Assembly: GCF_021869535.1 (NCBI RefSeq)
Contig: NW_026262734.1
Span: 106,179,088-106,243,087 of the forward strand
From: Mytilus californianus
Lineage: Eukaryota > Mollusca > Bivalvia > Mytilida > Mytilidae
Length of the DNA stretch: 64,000 nt
Reading direction: 5' to 3'
The notes below the pieces were generated by a model. That model did not search any database, was not told where the DNA came from, and saw nothing but the letters and a program-made list of their open reading frames with translations. The position numbers and the translations under genes were made by a program. Each line of letters opens with the position of its first letter. The first letter of the stretch is position 1. Positions 10,506 through 20,462 of the stretch are shown piece after piece.

Positions 10506-12656
10506 GCACACATTGTTCTGTCTTAACAGTTCTTTGCGTTCCTCGATTAATTTGGCTCGGAACGCTCGGCATTCATTCAAGGGATGCTTTGTCTTGTGTA
10601 GGATACACAGATCTTGTTGTTGACTGCTGTCTCCAGTTTGCTGTTCAACATCCGTCTTATGGACGTTGACTTTAGAGTAGGTTTGAGGTGTGAACTTTGG
10701 CGCAGCACCTTTTGTATTTGGTGTGACTTTTGACCCAAAGATGAAACCATGATCATTCTTTATTTTGCTAATTTCCCTGATGAAGGCAGAGAATTCTGTG
10801 AAATGCAGAAAGGCAACTTCGTGTTTAGACTTGTATCTTGAAGCCCTTGTTATCCACTTTTCTTGGAGTCCGTATGGCAGTTTTTCTACAATTGGATTTA
10901 TCCCCTTCGAAGAGTCGAAGTAAGCTAGCAAACATCCCAGCTTGGGATTTTCTTTGTGATACTCTATTTCTGAGATAATATCTGACAAATCGTACAGGAG
11001 TGAGTTGCCTTTATTTGTCAGTGTTGGAAAGTTGTCAAGTTTGTTGACGAGAGACGTCTGCAACATTATCGGAGCACCATATCGATCGTCCAGTCTTTCC
11101 CATAGTCTGTGTAGGCCTCTTGTTGGGTTGTTGGCATTTGATGCCCTTATACTCATGGCATGTTTACCAGACTCTGGTCCAAGCCATTTAATAAGTAGGT
11201 CTATCTGTTCCGAATCTGAAACTTGTAGTTCGTCTATGACGTTTTTAAAGCTGGCTTTCCATGTATGAAAGGATTCTGCCTGGTCGTTAAAGCTTGTTAG
11301 CCGGGAGAACAGCAGGTCCTTGCGTAGGAGAAATCTGGTTATCTCTAACGTAGGATTGATTTGTTGCAGGTGTGCAGAAGGGGTTTCTTCCATAACGCCT
11401 TGTTTTTGTTGTGAGACAAGGATCTTTGCTGAAACGCCCTGTTTTCCTATGCCAGTTATTGTTCCCAGATCTGGGAATACATTAACTTCTGCTGACTTAG
11501 CATGTGCAGGTAAGACAGCAGGTGTCTGTGACGGCAAGTTCAATGCCACGGATGGTACGAACTCAGGTGCTTCATGACTTAGCTTTATCTTAACAGGAAT
11601 TTGTTTTATCTTTTGAGGTCCTGTTACTTCCTGTACAGCAGATGGTACAGGATGTTTATTGATGAAATCTTGCACACGTTGGAGCAGGTCTTCTGTTTCG
11701 TCAGGGAGATCGCTAAATGCTTGGCTGCCATCGTATTCAAGGATACGAGCCTCGGCTTCTGCGGCTGCATATTCTCTCTGTGCTTCGAGAAGGTTCGAAT
11801 TGGCCTTTAGTTCAGCCTTTTTCCGGCGTACACGTGCAGCCTCTTGTTCTAGTTGAGATTTTCTGCGAATGGCTTCATGTTCTAGTTGAGCTTTTCTTTG
11901 TGCTGTCTCTTGTTCCATTTGAACTTTTTTGCGTAAGGCTTCTTGTTCTGCTTGAATGGCTTGTTGCTCTATTTCGGCTTGAATTTCAGTTTGTCTGAAC
12001 AGAGCCTGTTCCTCTAATAATGCCTCCTGTTTAATGATCAAGGCATGTTTTTCGGCAAAGGCTATTTTTGACTTAGCAGCCTCTGCTTTGGCACGCTTCC
12101 TCCGTGCCAGGCTTGACATATCGGAGACGTTGGAGCTTCTGCTGTGTGAGGTGTTCTTACTCTTGGAAGTCCTCATTTTAGTGGATTTAGCCTTTGTCAG
12201 GGCGAGGCGGTGCTCGTGTAAAGTTGCCATGACCAGGTCCACTTTGGACAGACGAATATCTGTTGAAAGGTTACATGTATCAATGTCTTTAAGACTATCC
12301 AATGTTTTGTTATTCTTCAGAAATATCAGGTACTCGTCTATGAGCCTGCGATAATTAGTACAGGCTTGTACGATTTTGTCCTGTGCTGTTAGCAATTGCT
12401 GCAGCTCGCTAGGGGGCGTGGCCACTTCCAATAACTGGAATTCAATACTTGACCAGAGGGCCTCTAGTTCATGATATAACTTGTCACGTTTTTCGATGTA
12501 TGCTCCTTTACCTTTATCCGTGAGTTCACGTACTCGCCTAGTCTCAGGATTATCATCTAAATGTGTGGTATTAGATGGATTTTCTAATAGTTCCCCAGAA
12601 ACATCTCCCTCTGGGGGTTGAACCTCGTCTTGCTGTTCCACGTGACTGGGATCCAT
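10503..12656 (-). CDS. BEL/Pao Gag-like protein (DUF1759), truncated by TAA
   Basis: 717 codons. Residues 1-50 are acidic. Residues about 180-300 are a long coiled coil rich in E, Q, A and R with repeated QEALRKK/QEAARVRRKK-like heptads. Residues about 440-600 form the DUF1759 Gag domain (LTSFNDQAESFHTWKASFKN, LIKWLGPESGKHA, LHRLWERLDDRYGAP). The C terminus (CILHKTKHPLNECRAF) is the start of the zinc-knuckle region and ends at TAA in it. Structural capsid protein of a retrotransposon; cytoplasmic particle assembly is the known role of the family. An intact Gag could help mobilisation in trans, which is inference. Confidence 0.88.
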   Translation of the reverse strand: MDPSHVEQQDEVQPPEGDVSGELLENPSNTTHLDDNPETRRVRELTDKGKGAYIEKRDKLYHELEALWSSIEFQLLEVATPPSELQQLLTAQDKIVQACTNYRRLIDEYLIFLKNNKTLDSLKDIDTCNLSTDIRLSKVDLVMATLHEHRLALTKAKSTKMRTSKSKNTSHSRSSNVSDMSSLARRKRAKAEAAKSKIAFAEKHALIIKQEALLEEQALFRQTEIQAEIEQQAIQAEQEALRKKVQMEQETAQRKAQLEHEAIRRKSQLEQEAARVRRKKAELKANSNLLEAQREYAAAEAEARILEYDGSQAFSDLPDETEDLLQRVQDFINKHPVPSAVQEVTGPQKIKQIPVKIKLSHEAPEFVPSVALNLPSQTPAVLPAHAKSAEVNVFPDLGTITGIGKQGVSAKILVSQQKQGVMEETPSAHLQQINPTLEITRFLLRKDLLFSRLTSFNDQAESFHTWKASFKNVIDELQVSDSEQIDLLIKWLGPESGKHAMSIRASNANNPTRGLHRLWERLDDRYGAPIMLQTSLVNKLDNFPTLTNKGNSLLYDLSDIISEIEYHKENPKLGCLLAYFDSSKGINPIVEKLPYGLQEKWITRASRYKSKHEVAFLHFTEFSAFIREISKIKNDHGFIFGSKVTPNTKGAAPKFTPQTYSKVNVHKTDVEQQTGDSSQQQDLCILHKTKHPLNECRAFRAKLIEERKELLRQNNVC

Positions 12657-12903
12657 GATGGCTCAACGTTGTTGGGTTGCTGCTTGTACACACAAGTTAT
12701 GTTGCGTACTGTCGATGTAACAGGTGCGAGCGATGCTACATTGTCGTTCCTTGTCTGGATATGTATAGACAGGTTGTCGTCAATTTACTGTACGTCAAGG
12801 GATGACGCGTTCTTGCAGGGCTCAACAGGCAGGTTGTAGCTGTAGAACTGACGTGGAGTGGCGTTATCTGTGAAACACAACAGGCAAGTTGTAGACTTTT
12901 TAC

Positions 12904-13462
12904 TGTAATGGCCTGACCATTAAGTATAACCGACGATTGGGCTCAAGTAGAAAAGACTATCAGGTGCTGATACTTTAATTATGAACCAATCTGACATATG
13001 GTAAAAAGCTGAAATACAAAATAAAATACAAATTTACAATGTGTTCAATTAATGTTATTATAACGAAATGTCAAAAGTAATTGATAGCACAGTCCGTTGA
13101 ATGTGAGAAAATGTTGTACTTACAAGAACGGTTAAATTTCAGGTATTTCACGGAAAAAAGGTTCAAATATGTAGAGAGCAATTTGAAGGGTTCAAATACA
13201 ATGTTGTAGAATTAACTCACTCTGTGGTTAGCCACGAATTGTTTCCAAGATGTTGTTTGTCCTTAGAATGTTCTCCAGTACTGGTATAACCTTGCAATTT
13301 TCAGTTTTAGATACGTGTGAGAGAGGGAAAGGTAGCGACGATACAATGTTTTAACGTTCTTATAAGGTTAAAGATGAATAATCCTCCTAGACTGGAACAC
13401 ATAAATAGATTAAGAATATAATCAAACGAACTAAATAAATTACGGAACGGTGTAACAGAATA
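12904..13462 (-). repeat. 5' LTR of the BEL/Pao element
   Basis: 559 bp, about 98 per cent identical by eye to the 3' LTR. The 5' leader (12657-12903) contains three related CAACAGGCAAGTTGTAG words. Confidence 0.93.
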
Positions 13463-13594
13463 GTCAAATTCAAGAGAATATTTTTTTTCAACCTATTTTA
13501 GTATGCAACCGGATGTGACTTACTATCATGACTATGATTTGGTGGTATTACACCTTAATATTGTTTAAGAGTTGTGTATCAATTTTTTTAATAT

Positions 13595-13975
13595 AATGTT
13601 TGTCCCCAGACTAATTTTCCTAGAACATCATGTCCATGTCATTAACATGCCTAGTTTATAACGTCCAGCCATGTCATTTTATTTTAATAGGAAAAATTAA
13701 TGAAACTTTCCAATCTTAACTAAGAAAATGTTTTTTTTTATTTTCAATAATTTTTAAAATATAATAAAAATTACTAGAAAAACAAGTCTTAGGACAATTT
13801 TTCCTAGGAAAATAAGTGCCAGACATATTTTACTACATGTAGCTGTGGACTTATTTTCCTATGAAAATTTGTCCTGGGACTTAAATCCCTAGTAAAATAA
13901 TGGTCATGGACTTAATTAACTAGGAAAAAAAGTCTGGCAGACAAATTTTACTACCGGACCAAATTTACTGTTACA
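13595..13975 (+). repeat. Second copy of the CCTAGGAAAA-motif repeat
   Basis: CCCCAGACTAATTTTCCTAG, GTCCATGTCATTAACATGCC and four further variants of TTTTCCTAGGAAAA / TTAACTAGGAAAA. Counterpart of 6330-6850 without the G-rich insertion. Confidence 0.7.
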
Positions 13976-14656
13976 ACTACAGTTACAAGATCTTACAACT
14001 TGTAATGTCTTTTCAGTGATGTTAGAAATCGAAACGGTATTTGGAAGGCCATATAATTTACCTCAATTTAGGATAGTCTCTTGAATTTTGAAGAGTCGAA
14101 ATAGGATGAACGGATCATATAAACCCGAAGGCAAATATAATACAAGCCCAAACGAAAAAATATAAACAAGTCTAAAATGAAAACAACGTTCAAACCTATG
14201 ATTGCGTTGGATAAAAACCACAATTTTTATACGTGTGCATGCAAAACAAATTTCTTGGTAGAGTGGTCTAAATACAGCACAAACAACATTTTCCAAAGGA
14301 CCAAAAAAGTTAAAAAGTATATTTAAACAAAACTCATTTGACTTGCAGGTCGAACAACGGATGTTCTTAATCCCTGCTGACTGCCATTGGCGATTGCCAA
14401 ATAAACGGATCACCAGATGTAACAAAATGGATCTTAACTATTAATTTAATACCAAACAGAAAACATTAAACTTGCGGAAAAGATGGTATACCGCAAACAA
14501 AAGGTGCAAAAATTAGTACACCATGTCCGGATTTTGACAATTAATGTCTCTTCAGTGATGTTAGAAATCAAAACGGTATTTGGAAGGCCATATAATTTAC
14601 CTCAATTTAGGATAGACTCTTGAATTTTGAAGAGTCGAAATAGGATGAACGGATCA

Positions 14657-16461
14657 CAGACCAACCCAAACATCGTCGGACCGCAGGTCATGACCTGTAA
14701 AAAACTTGAAGGTCCGCCACCATCCTGTGAACTACAGGACCTCCTGCATGCAGTATTAAAATTGGGAAAAATGTGCTGCTATATCAAACACAAAATATTG
14801 TTTTCCTCCCGAGATCAATGAAAAACAATTGTCCTTATATTAATTAGGATCGCGGAAATACCCTAGTCATATTTATAGAGATATACGGGCAACACAAATA
14901 GTAATCCAATCAGAATGCAATAATATAAAAAAGCAGCCAATGAAATCACGCTGCCATTGCCACGCGGCGAGATTTTCTTGTCAACTATTTTATGCATTCC
15001 CTGAAAATCGGCATTTCTAATGTGACTTCTTTTTTTTTTTTAAAAACATATTATAAGACAATTTTAAGGCTCACTGGCTTGTCCCCTACTGCTAAAACCC
15101 TTTCAATTTTAATATTTTGAAGAATTTGTATCTCGATTGTCATGTCCGCTGCGTCAGTTTCTGGCATTTCTTTTTTCCCCGGTTCATTACGCATGCGCCA
15201 GAAACACATGTTGTAAACAATAACATGAGTTTCCTCCGTTTTTATGATGGGGCCACAGGGGTTTGTTACAATTTGCCAGGTTTACTATCCATACGAACCC
15301 CGAAAAAACCAGAGTTCGCGAAAACCTTTTTTGACCCGTCGGTCATGGGACTGACAAAGCAAGATTATTTGTCAGTCCTACAAAATTTTTGCCAGTCCTA
15401 CAAAATCTGTCAATTTTATCCTGAAATAAAATCGATAACATATTTTATCGAAAAATAACTGTATTTAGTTTTATTCTTCACAGCCACAGGCAAATTAACA
15501 ATGAAGGACCAGTTCTGGTCTTCTGATTGTTCTAATTCAAAGTCATCTTCACTATCCATTTCATCATCTGAATCACTTTCTCGGTTGTGAGTCAGTGACA
15601 GTAATTGTTGGTTTCATCGGAGGGTTCCACCGCCGATTGTTTGCCAGGGATGGCTCCATGAAAAAAATTAATAGGCCACGTGTAGATCGCCGCTTTGGTT
15701 TGTTTATAATAAAATTTGGAAACCAGTACCGGAAATTAGCCGCGGGTACATCTGATGACCGATGTATAACACGTACTGGAAATAGTCGCGGGAACATCTA
15801 ATTACCGATGTAAAAAAGTGCCGACATAGGCACTGCAACGGCCGTTTTTACATCGGTCATCGGGACCGCCACTTGCCTTCAAAATACTGGTCTGAGCCTC
15901 ATTTTGGCGGTCAGGACCGACAGGACTGACGGTTTTCGCCAACTCTGAAAAACCACATGGTTTTTTCGGGGTTCGTATGGATAGTGGTTTTTTTTCGGGA
16001 TTCGTATGGATAGTAAACCCGGCAAATTGTAACAAACCCCTGTGAAGGGGCCGTGCCTGGTCAAAAAACGGAAGGCCGATGATGAAAGTACAGGATGAAT
16101 CCATGAACTCAAATAAAATACTAGATTATGCCAAAGAGGAATAACTTAAGATAAAGTCTTAAAAATGAAGTTTTATTCAATGTGATTAAACATGCAAAAG
16201 AAAAGTGTAGTACATGAAAGTAGTTTTGGTTACTTCATTTATCATAGACAAAGCACTCAGAATGCAGAATTTTGCATCTAATTTTTCAAAAAATTTATGG
16301 GGGGGGGGGGATGCCCCTATACCCCCTAGCAAGTTCGCAGCGCTTTGCGCTGCTCACCAGTGATAATAAGTAGGTCCTGCAACAGCAATGAAGGTCCAGT
16401 AAAAAATATTTGTTACTGGACCTCCTGACCTGTTAAAACAATTTAATTTTGGCTGGGTCTG
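14657..16461. mobile_element. 1.8-kb DNA transposon with CAGACC ends and 6-bp TSD
   Basis: Inserted in the middle 540-bp unit. The left end is CAGACCAACCCAAA; the right end in reverse is CAGACCCAGCCAAAA. GGATCA is duplicated at 14651-14656 and 16462-16467, and the unbroken tandem copies show it once. Subterminal regions hold inverted AGGTCC/GGACCT words. Inside, a minus-strand acidic stretch (ESDSDDEMDSEDDFELEQ, about 15,520-15,590) could be a transposase-gene remnant, but no transposase domain is seen. The superfamily is unresolved; 6-bp duplications exclude typical hAT (8) and Tc1/mariner (TA). Confidence 0.85.
15256..16042. repeat. Nested inverted repeat inside the CAGACC transposon
   Basis: CAGGGGTTTGTTACAATTTG and the following CATACGAACCCCGAAAAAAC (15256-15310) recur inverted at 15951-16042, where the second half is present twice. 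No target duplication is seen, so it may be a nested element or an internal fold-back of the host transposon. Confidence 0.7.
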
Positions 16462-17289
16462 GGATCATATAAACCTGAAGGCAAATATAATACAAGCCCA
16501 AAGGAAAAAATATAAACAAGTCAAAATTGAAAACAACGTTCAAACCTTTGATTGCGTTGGATAAAAACTGCAATTTTTATACGTGTGCATGCAAAACAAA
16601 TTTCTTGTTAGAGGGGTCTAAATACAGCACAAACAACATTTTCCAAAGGACCAAAAAAGTTAAAAAGTATATTTAAACAAAACACAGACTAGCAGGTCGA
16701 ACAACGGATGTTCTTAAACCCTGCTGACTGCCATTGGCAATTGCCAAATAAACGGATCACCAGATGTAACAAAATGGATCTTAACTATTAATTTAATACA
16801 AAACAGAATATTAAACAATAAACGTGCGGAAAAGATGGTATACCGCAAACAAAAGGTGCAAAAATTAGTACACCATATCCGGATTTCGACAATTAATGTC
16901 TCTTCAGTGATGTTAGAAATCGAAACGGTATTTGGGAGGCCATATAATTTACCTCAATTTAGGATAGACTCTTGAATTTTGAAGAGTCGAAATAGGATGA
17001 ACGGATCATATAAACCCGAAGGCAAATATAATACAAGCCCAAACGAAAAAATATAAACAAGTCTAGAATGAAAACAACGTTCAAACCTATGATTGCGTTG
17101 GATAAAAACCGCAATTTTTATACGTGTGCATGCAAAACAAATTTCTTGGTAGAGTGGTCTAAATACAGCACAAACAACATTTTCCAAAGGACCAAAAAAG
17201 TGAAAAAGTATATTTAAACAAAACGCATTTGACTAGCAGGTTGAACAACGGATGTTCTTAAACCCTGCTGACTGCCATTGCCAAATAAA

Positions 17290-17985
17290 TGCATATATAT
17301 ACCAAACTAAGTCCTGTATGCATGTGGAGCACATGACAAATAAGTGAATTGGTAGAGCCATGATATTTTCTTTTATATTTTCCATCTGATCCCGTTTGTT
17401 AATTAAACTTTGTCTTAACAGTTTTAAAATGATCATGATGATTTGTTGTATTAAATTTGTTGTTTAAGAATCAGTTATTACTATATATCTTTCAGTGCAC
17501 GTTTTTTTACATTCTGTCATCACGGTTTTCTCTTCAGAGTCTTGTGCTGTGCAGTGGCTGAAGTTCTAACAAGAGGTATCGTAGTTCAGGTTACTGCATA
17601 CTGGAAAATATAGGCGAATTAGTGTATGGGAAAACAATAATTCAATAGCAGTACTATATTTATGAAGATTTTGATAATTTAAGATGATACATGTATATAT
17701 AAAACATATTTAACTTTTTTTTTGAATTTGAAGTTTCATATGACTTTAAACTCTCAAATGGAGAACATGGGACACTTGTAGGTTGAACAACAAATTGTAC
17801 AAATTTAACAATCAATAGATCAATCCGTTCAATAAAATAAATAAATCATTTTATTGCTCAATGTGTTCCTGGAGTATGTGGAAGAATTAAAATTATGTAT
17901 TTATTGTAACAAAAGCTGTAACATGTCATGCATGTTATGCGTCTTTTTATGTTGTAATGTTACACTACTGTCTCAGATTGGGGTG
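17290..17985. other. No gene or repeat recognised
   Basis: AT-rich intergenic sequence; no supportable feature. Confidence 0.5.
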
Positions 17986-17989
17986 AAGG

Positions 17990-19380
17990 TTTGCACCTGT
18001 TAAAATGATTAAACCCATTGCATTTTTATGCATCTGTCCTTCATCGTAATCAGGAGTATGTTGTTCAGTGGTTGTTGTTTGTTGGTGTGGTTCATAGGTG
18101 TTTCACATTTCTCGTTTTTATATGCCTGTTTACGGGACGTATTATGGTATATCGTTGTCCGTCCGTCCTCAACATGTCGGACAATAACTCAAAAACACTT
18201 CAACCAATTTGCATAAAACTTTGGTGAATTGTTTATATCTATTGACGTGAGCTCCCTTTCGATTTTTATAAATTTTAGATTTTATGTTTCCGAGTTATGG
18301 GGTTTTTATTCATTAAAAAAGGGGATTTTCCAGTTTTCAGACAATAAGTCAAAAACACTTTCACCAATTTGCAAGAAACTTTGGTGAATTGTTTATATCT
18401 ATTGACATGAGCTCCCTTTCAAAATTTATAAATTTTTGATTTTATGTTTCCGAGTTCATGGAGTTATGGGGTTTTATGCATTAAAAAGGTGGGATTTTCC
18501 AGTTGACAATAACTCAAAAATGCTTTGAGCAGTTTTCTCGAAATTTTGGTGAATTGTTTATATATATTGTTGTAAGCTCCCTTTCGATTTTTATAAATTT
18601 TAGATTTTATGTTTCCGAGTTATGGGGTTTTTATTCATTAAAAAAGGGGATTTTCCAGTTTTCAGACAATAAGTCAAAAACACTTTCACCAATTTGCAAG
18701 AAACTTTGGTGAATTGTTTATATCTATTGACATGAGCTCCCTTTCAAAATTTATAAATTTTTGATTTTATGTTTCCGAGTTCATGGAGTTATGGGGTTTT
18801 ATGCATTAAAAAGGTGGGATTTTCCAGTTGACAATAACTCAAAAATGCTTTGAGCAGTTTTCCTGAAATTTTGATGAATTGTTTATATATATTGTTGTAA
18901 GCTCCCTTTCGATTTTTATAAATTTTAGATTTTACGTCTCCAAGTTATGGGATTTTATTCATAAAAAAGGTGTGATTTTCCAGTTTTCGGACAATATCTT
19001 TTTAAAGTGCTTTGAGGAGTTTTCATGAAACTTTGGTGACTGGTTTATATCTATTAAAATAACCTCTCTTTAGTTTTTTTTTATAAATTTCTGATATGAC
19101 ATTGAGAAGTTATTGAACTTTATTCTTTGAAGAAGCGACGGGCGTATCATGCGTTCATGGCATAGCTGTTTATTTATATAGATTAGATTGTTGGTTTTCC
19201 TGTTTGAATTGTTTTACACTAGTCATTTTGAGGCCCTTTATAGCTTACTGTTCGATGTGAGCCAAGGCTCCGTGTTGAAGGCCGTACTTTGACCTATAAT
19301 TGTAAACTTTTTATACATTGTTACTTGGATGGAGAGTTGTCTCATTAGCACTCATACCACATCTTCTTATTTATGTATAT
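17990..19380 (-). repeat. Dispersed repeat family A, reverse copy split by an insertion
   Basis: The 3' part (17990-18119, GTTCAGTGGTTGTTGTTTGT, TTTCACATTTCTCGTTTTT) and the 5' part (19173-19380, TATATAGATTAGATTGTTGG, GAGAGTTGTCTCATTAGCAC) are contiguous in the copies at 1885 and 43016. The element at 18120-19172 separates them. Confidence 0.85.
18120..19172 (+). mobile_element. Complete tandem-repeat-cored Helentron-like (HINE/pearl-type) element
   Basis: It starts ATATGCCTGTTTACGGGACG directly after T5 and ends CATGGCATAGCTGTTTA before T3. The pre-insertion site, seen in other family A copies, is T6. Thus it went into an oligo-T run, like the element at 32078, and shares the initial ATATG. 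The core is six units of about 160 bp (ACAATAACTCAAAAACACTT, GCTCCCTTTCGATTTTTATA, CATTAAAAAAGGGGATTTTC); units two and three are repeated almost exactly as units four and five (325-bp period). Non-coding; the assignment is structural inference. Confidence 0.72.
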
Positions 19381-19384
19381 CATA

Positions 19385-20350
19385 TGTAATGACTATACTT
19401 GCAATGATGAAAAAGAAATTTAATTGCATAAAAACATAAAAGTTTAGAAATTACTAGAATTTTCTTTACACTTTGTATCATGGAAAAATGATTTATAAGT
19501 GATGTTCAGATTATTATTGAAAATCATTGAATATTCAACATTTTTCAATTAATCCATTATATTTTTCAACAATAGATAATCAATAAGATTAAAAAAATCT
19601 AATAAATATTATTTTTCATGGAAAGGAACATTGAAAATTTTTTGGTTTTACAGTACTCCTTAGTTTTGGATCTGTATGTTTGCGGATATCTACTAATATA
19701 GGACTTACACTGTCTGGTGAATTGGGTGATGAAATTACTTTTCTGACCGTTTCGTCCTCAGCAATTTTCAATTTTTACCAACATGACGAAGTTGATGAAA
19801 CATGAATTTTCTTTCAAAAGTAATGAAATATAAAGACATAAACAATTTATTTCTTTAGAAACATGGTGAAAGCATTGACTTTACAGATTGATCGTAAGTT
19901 ATTTCAAAGAAACAACTTTTTAGAAGTATTTTCTTTTACTTCAGGTACTTGTTACATGAAAGCGTACTTCATAACATTCCTATTTTTAGCCAAAAAAATT
20001 GTTACTTCATTTGAATGTAATGAAAATTGCCTATAGTTCATGTTTCATCTCTCTATTACATTAAAAGAGATGCAAAGGATATAAAAGGGACTTAAAAAAG
20101 AAAGTTATATTCCTTTCCAAATGGCTTATCAAACATTGTATATTCGTTCATATTTCTTTGTCCGCCATTAAAATATTTACATAAATACGAACTATGGATC
20201 CCTCGCGAACCAACTATGAACAAAATTTGTATTCTTACTGTATTTATATCAACAGGGGGACGTCATCAGTAATTGCACATGCTGATTTATCTGTATTAGG
20301 GCTGATTTAATCTAATAATTAAAGAATAATTTGTAAACATTTTTTTTCAG
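19385..20350. other. Upstream of the first visible MMS22L exon; no promoter recognised
   Basis: AT-rich. A stretch at 19,510-19,625 is dense in AATATTCAA/ATTGAAAAT-like words. No TATA/initiator arrangement or CpG island stands out, and no unmistakable 5' UTR exon or donor could be assigned. Confidence 0.4.
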
Positions 20351-20462
20351 GAGTTGCTGATAATGAGTTCGCTTGATGACTGGTCTCCTCCAGTTTCTCC
20401 ATCGATAATTGCCGCTATGGAGGTTGATGTCATACCAGAAACCTGCTCATCTCAGACTGAAG
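20351..20462 (+). CDS. MMS22L: MMS22L exon 1 (first coding exon)
   Basis: A polypyrimidine-AG acceptor ends at 20350. The ATG at 20363-20365 opens MSSLDDWSPPVSPSIIAAME, and the exon ends in phase 1 at a GGTACA donor. The 12 bases before the ATG are non-coding only if this ATG is the true start; they contain no in-frame stop. The acceptor shows that at least one 5' UTR or coding exon lies upstream, but I could not identify it. Confidence 0.75.

Larger units (their letters stand above)
8148..13462 (-). mobile_element. Non-autonomous BEL/Pao LTR retrotransposon, complete with TSD
   Basis: Two LTRs in direct orientation (8148-8712 and 12904-13462) are flanked by a perfect 5-bp duplication GTCAA (8143-8147 and 13463-13467). 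A polypurine tract (GACGGGGAG on the minus strand) abuts the 3' LTR. The interior encodes a BEL/Pao-type Gag and aspartic-protease region. Reverse transcriptase, RNase H and the integrase core are absent; the frame passes from protease to a degraded integrase zinc-binding segment. LTRs differ by about a dozen substitutions and one 6-bp indel, so insertion is fairly recent. No convincing tRNA primer-binding site was recognised next to the 5' LTR. Confidence 0.93.
14003..17290 (+). repeat. Three-copy 540-bp tandem repeat, middle copy split by a transposon
   Basis: TAATGTCT...TTCAGTGATGTTAGAAATC begins units at 14003, 14542 and 16894. Unit lengths are 539 bp and, after removing the 1,811-bp insertion and its target copy, 541 bp; the third is truncated at about 390 bp. 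The minus-strand ORFs at 14063-14425 and 16954-17187 are repeat-borne and nearly identical. They have no domain I recognise. Confidence 0.88.

Noticed and set aside
11005-12354. Several plus-strand ORFs of 65-106 codons
   Set aside because: They are antisense shadows of the Gag frame on the minus strand.
14063-14425. 120-codon minus-strand ORF, nearly repeated at 16954-17187
   Set aside because: Both lie in copies of the 540-bp tandem repeat and have no recognisable domain; the similarity is that of the repeat.
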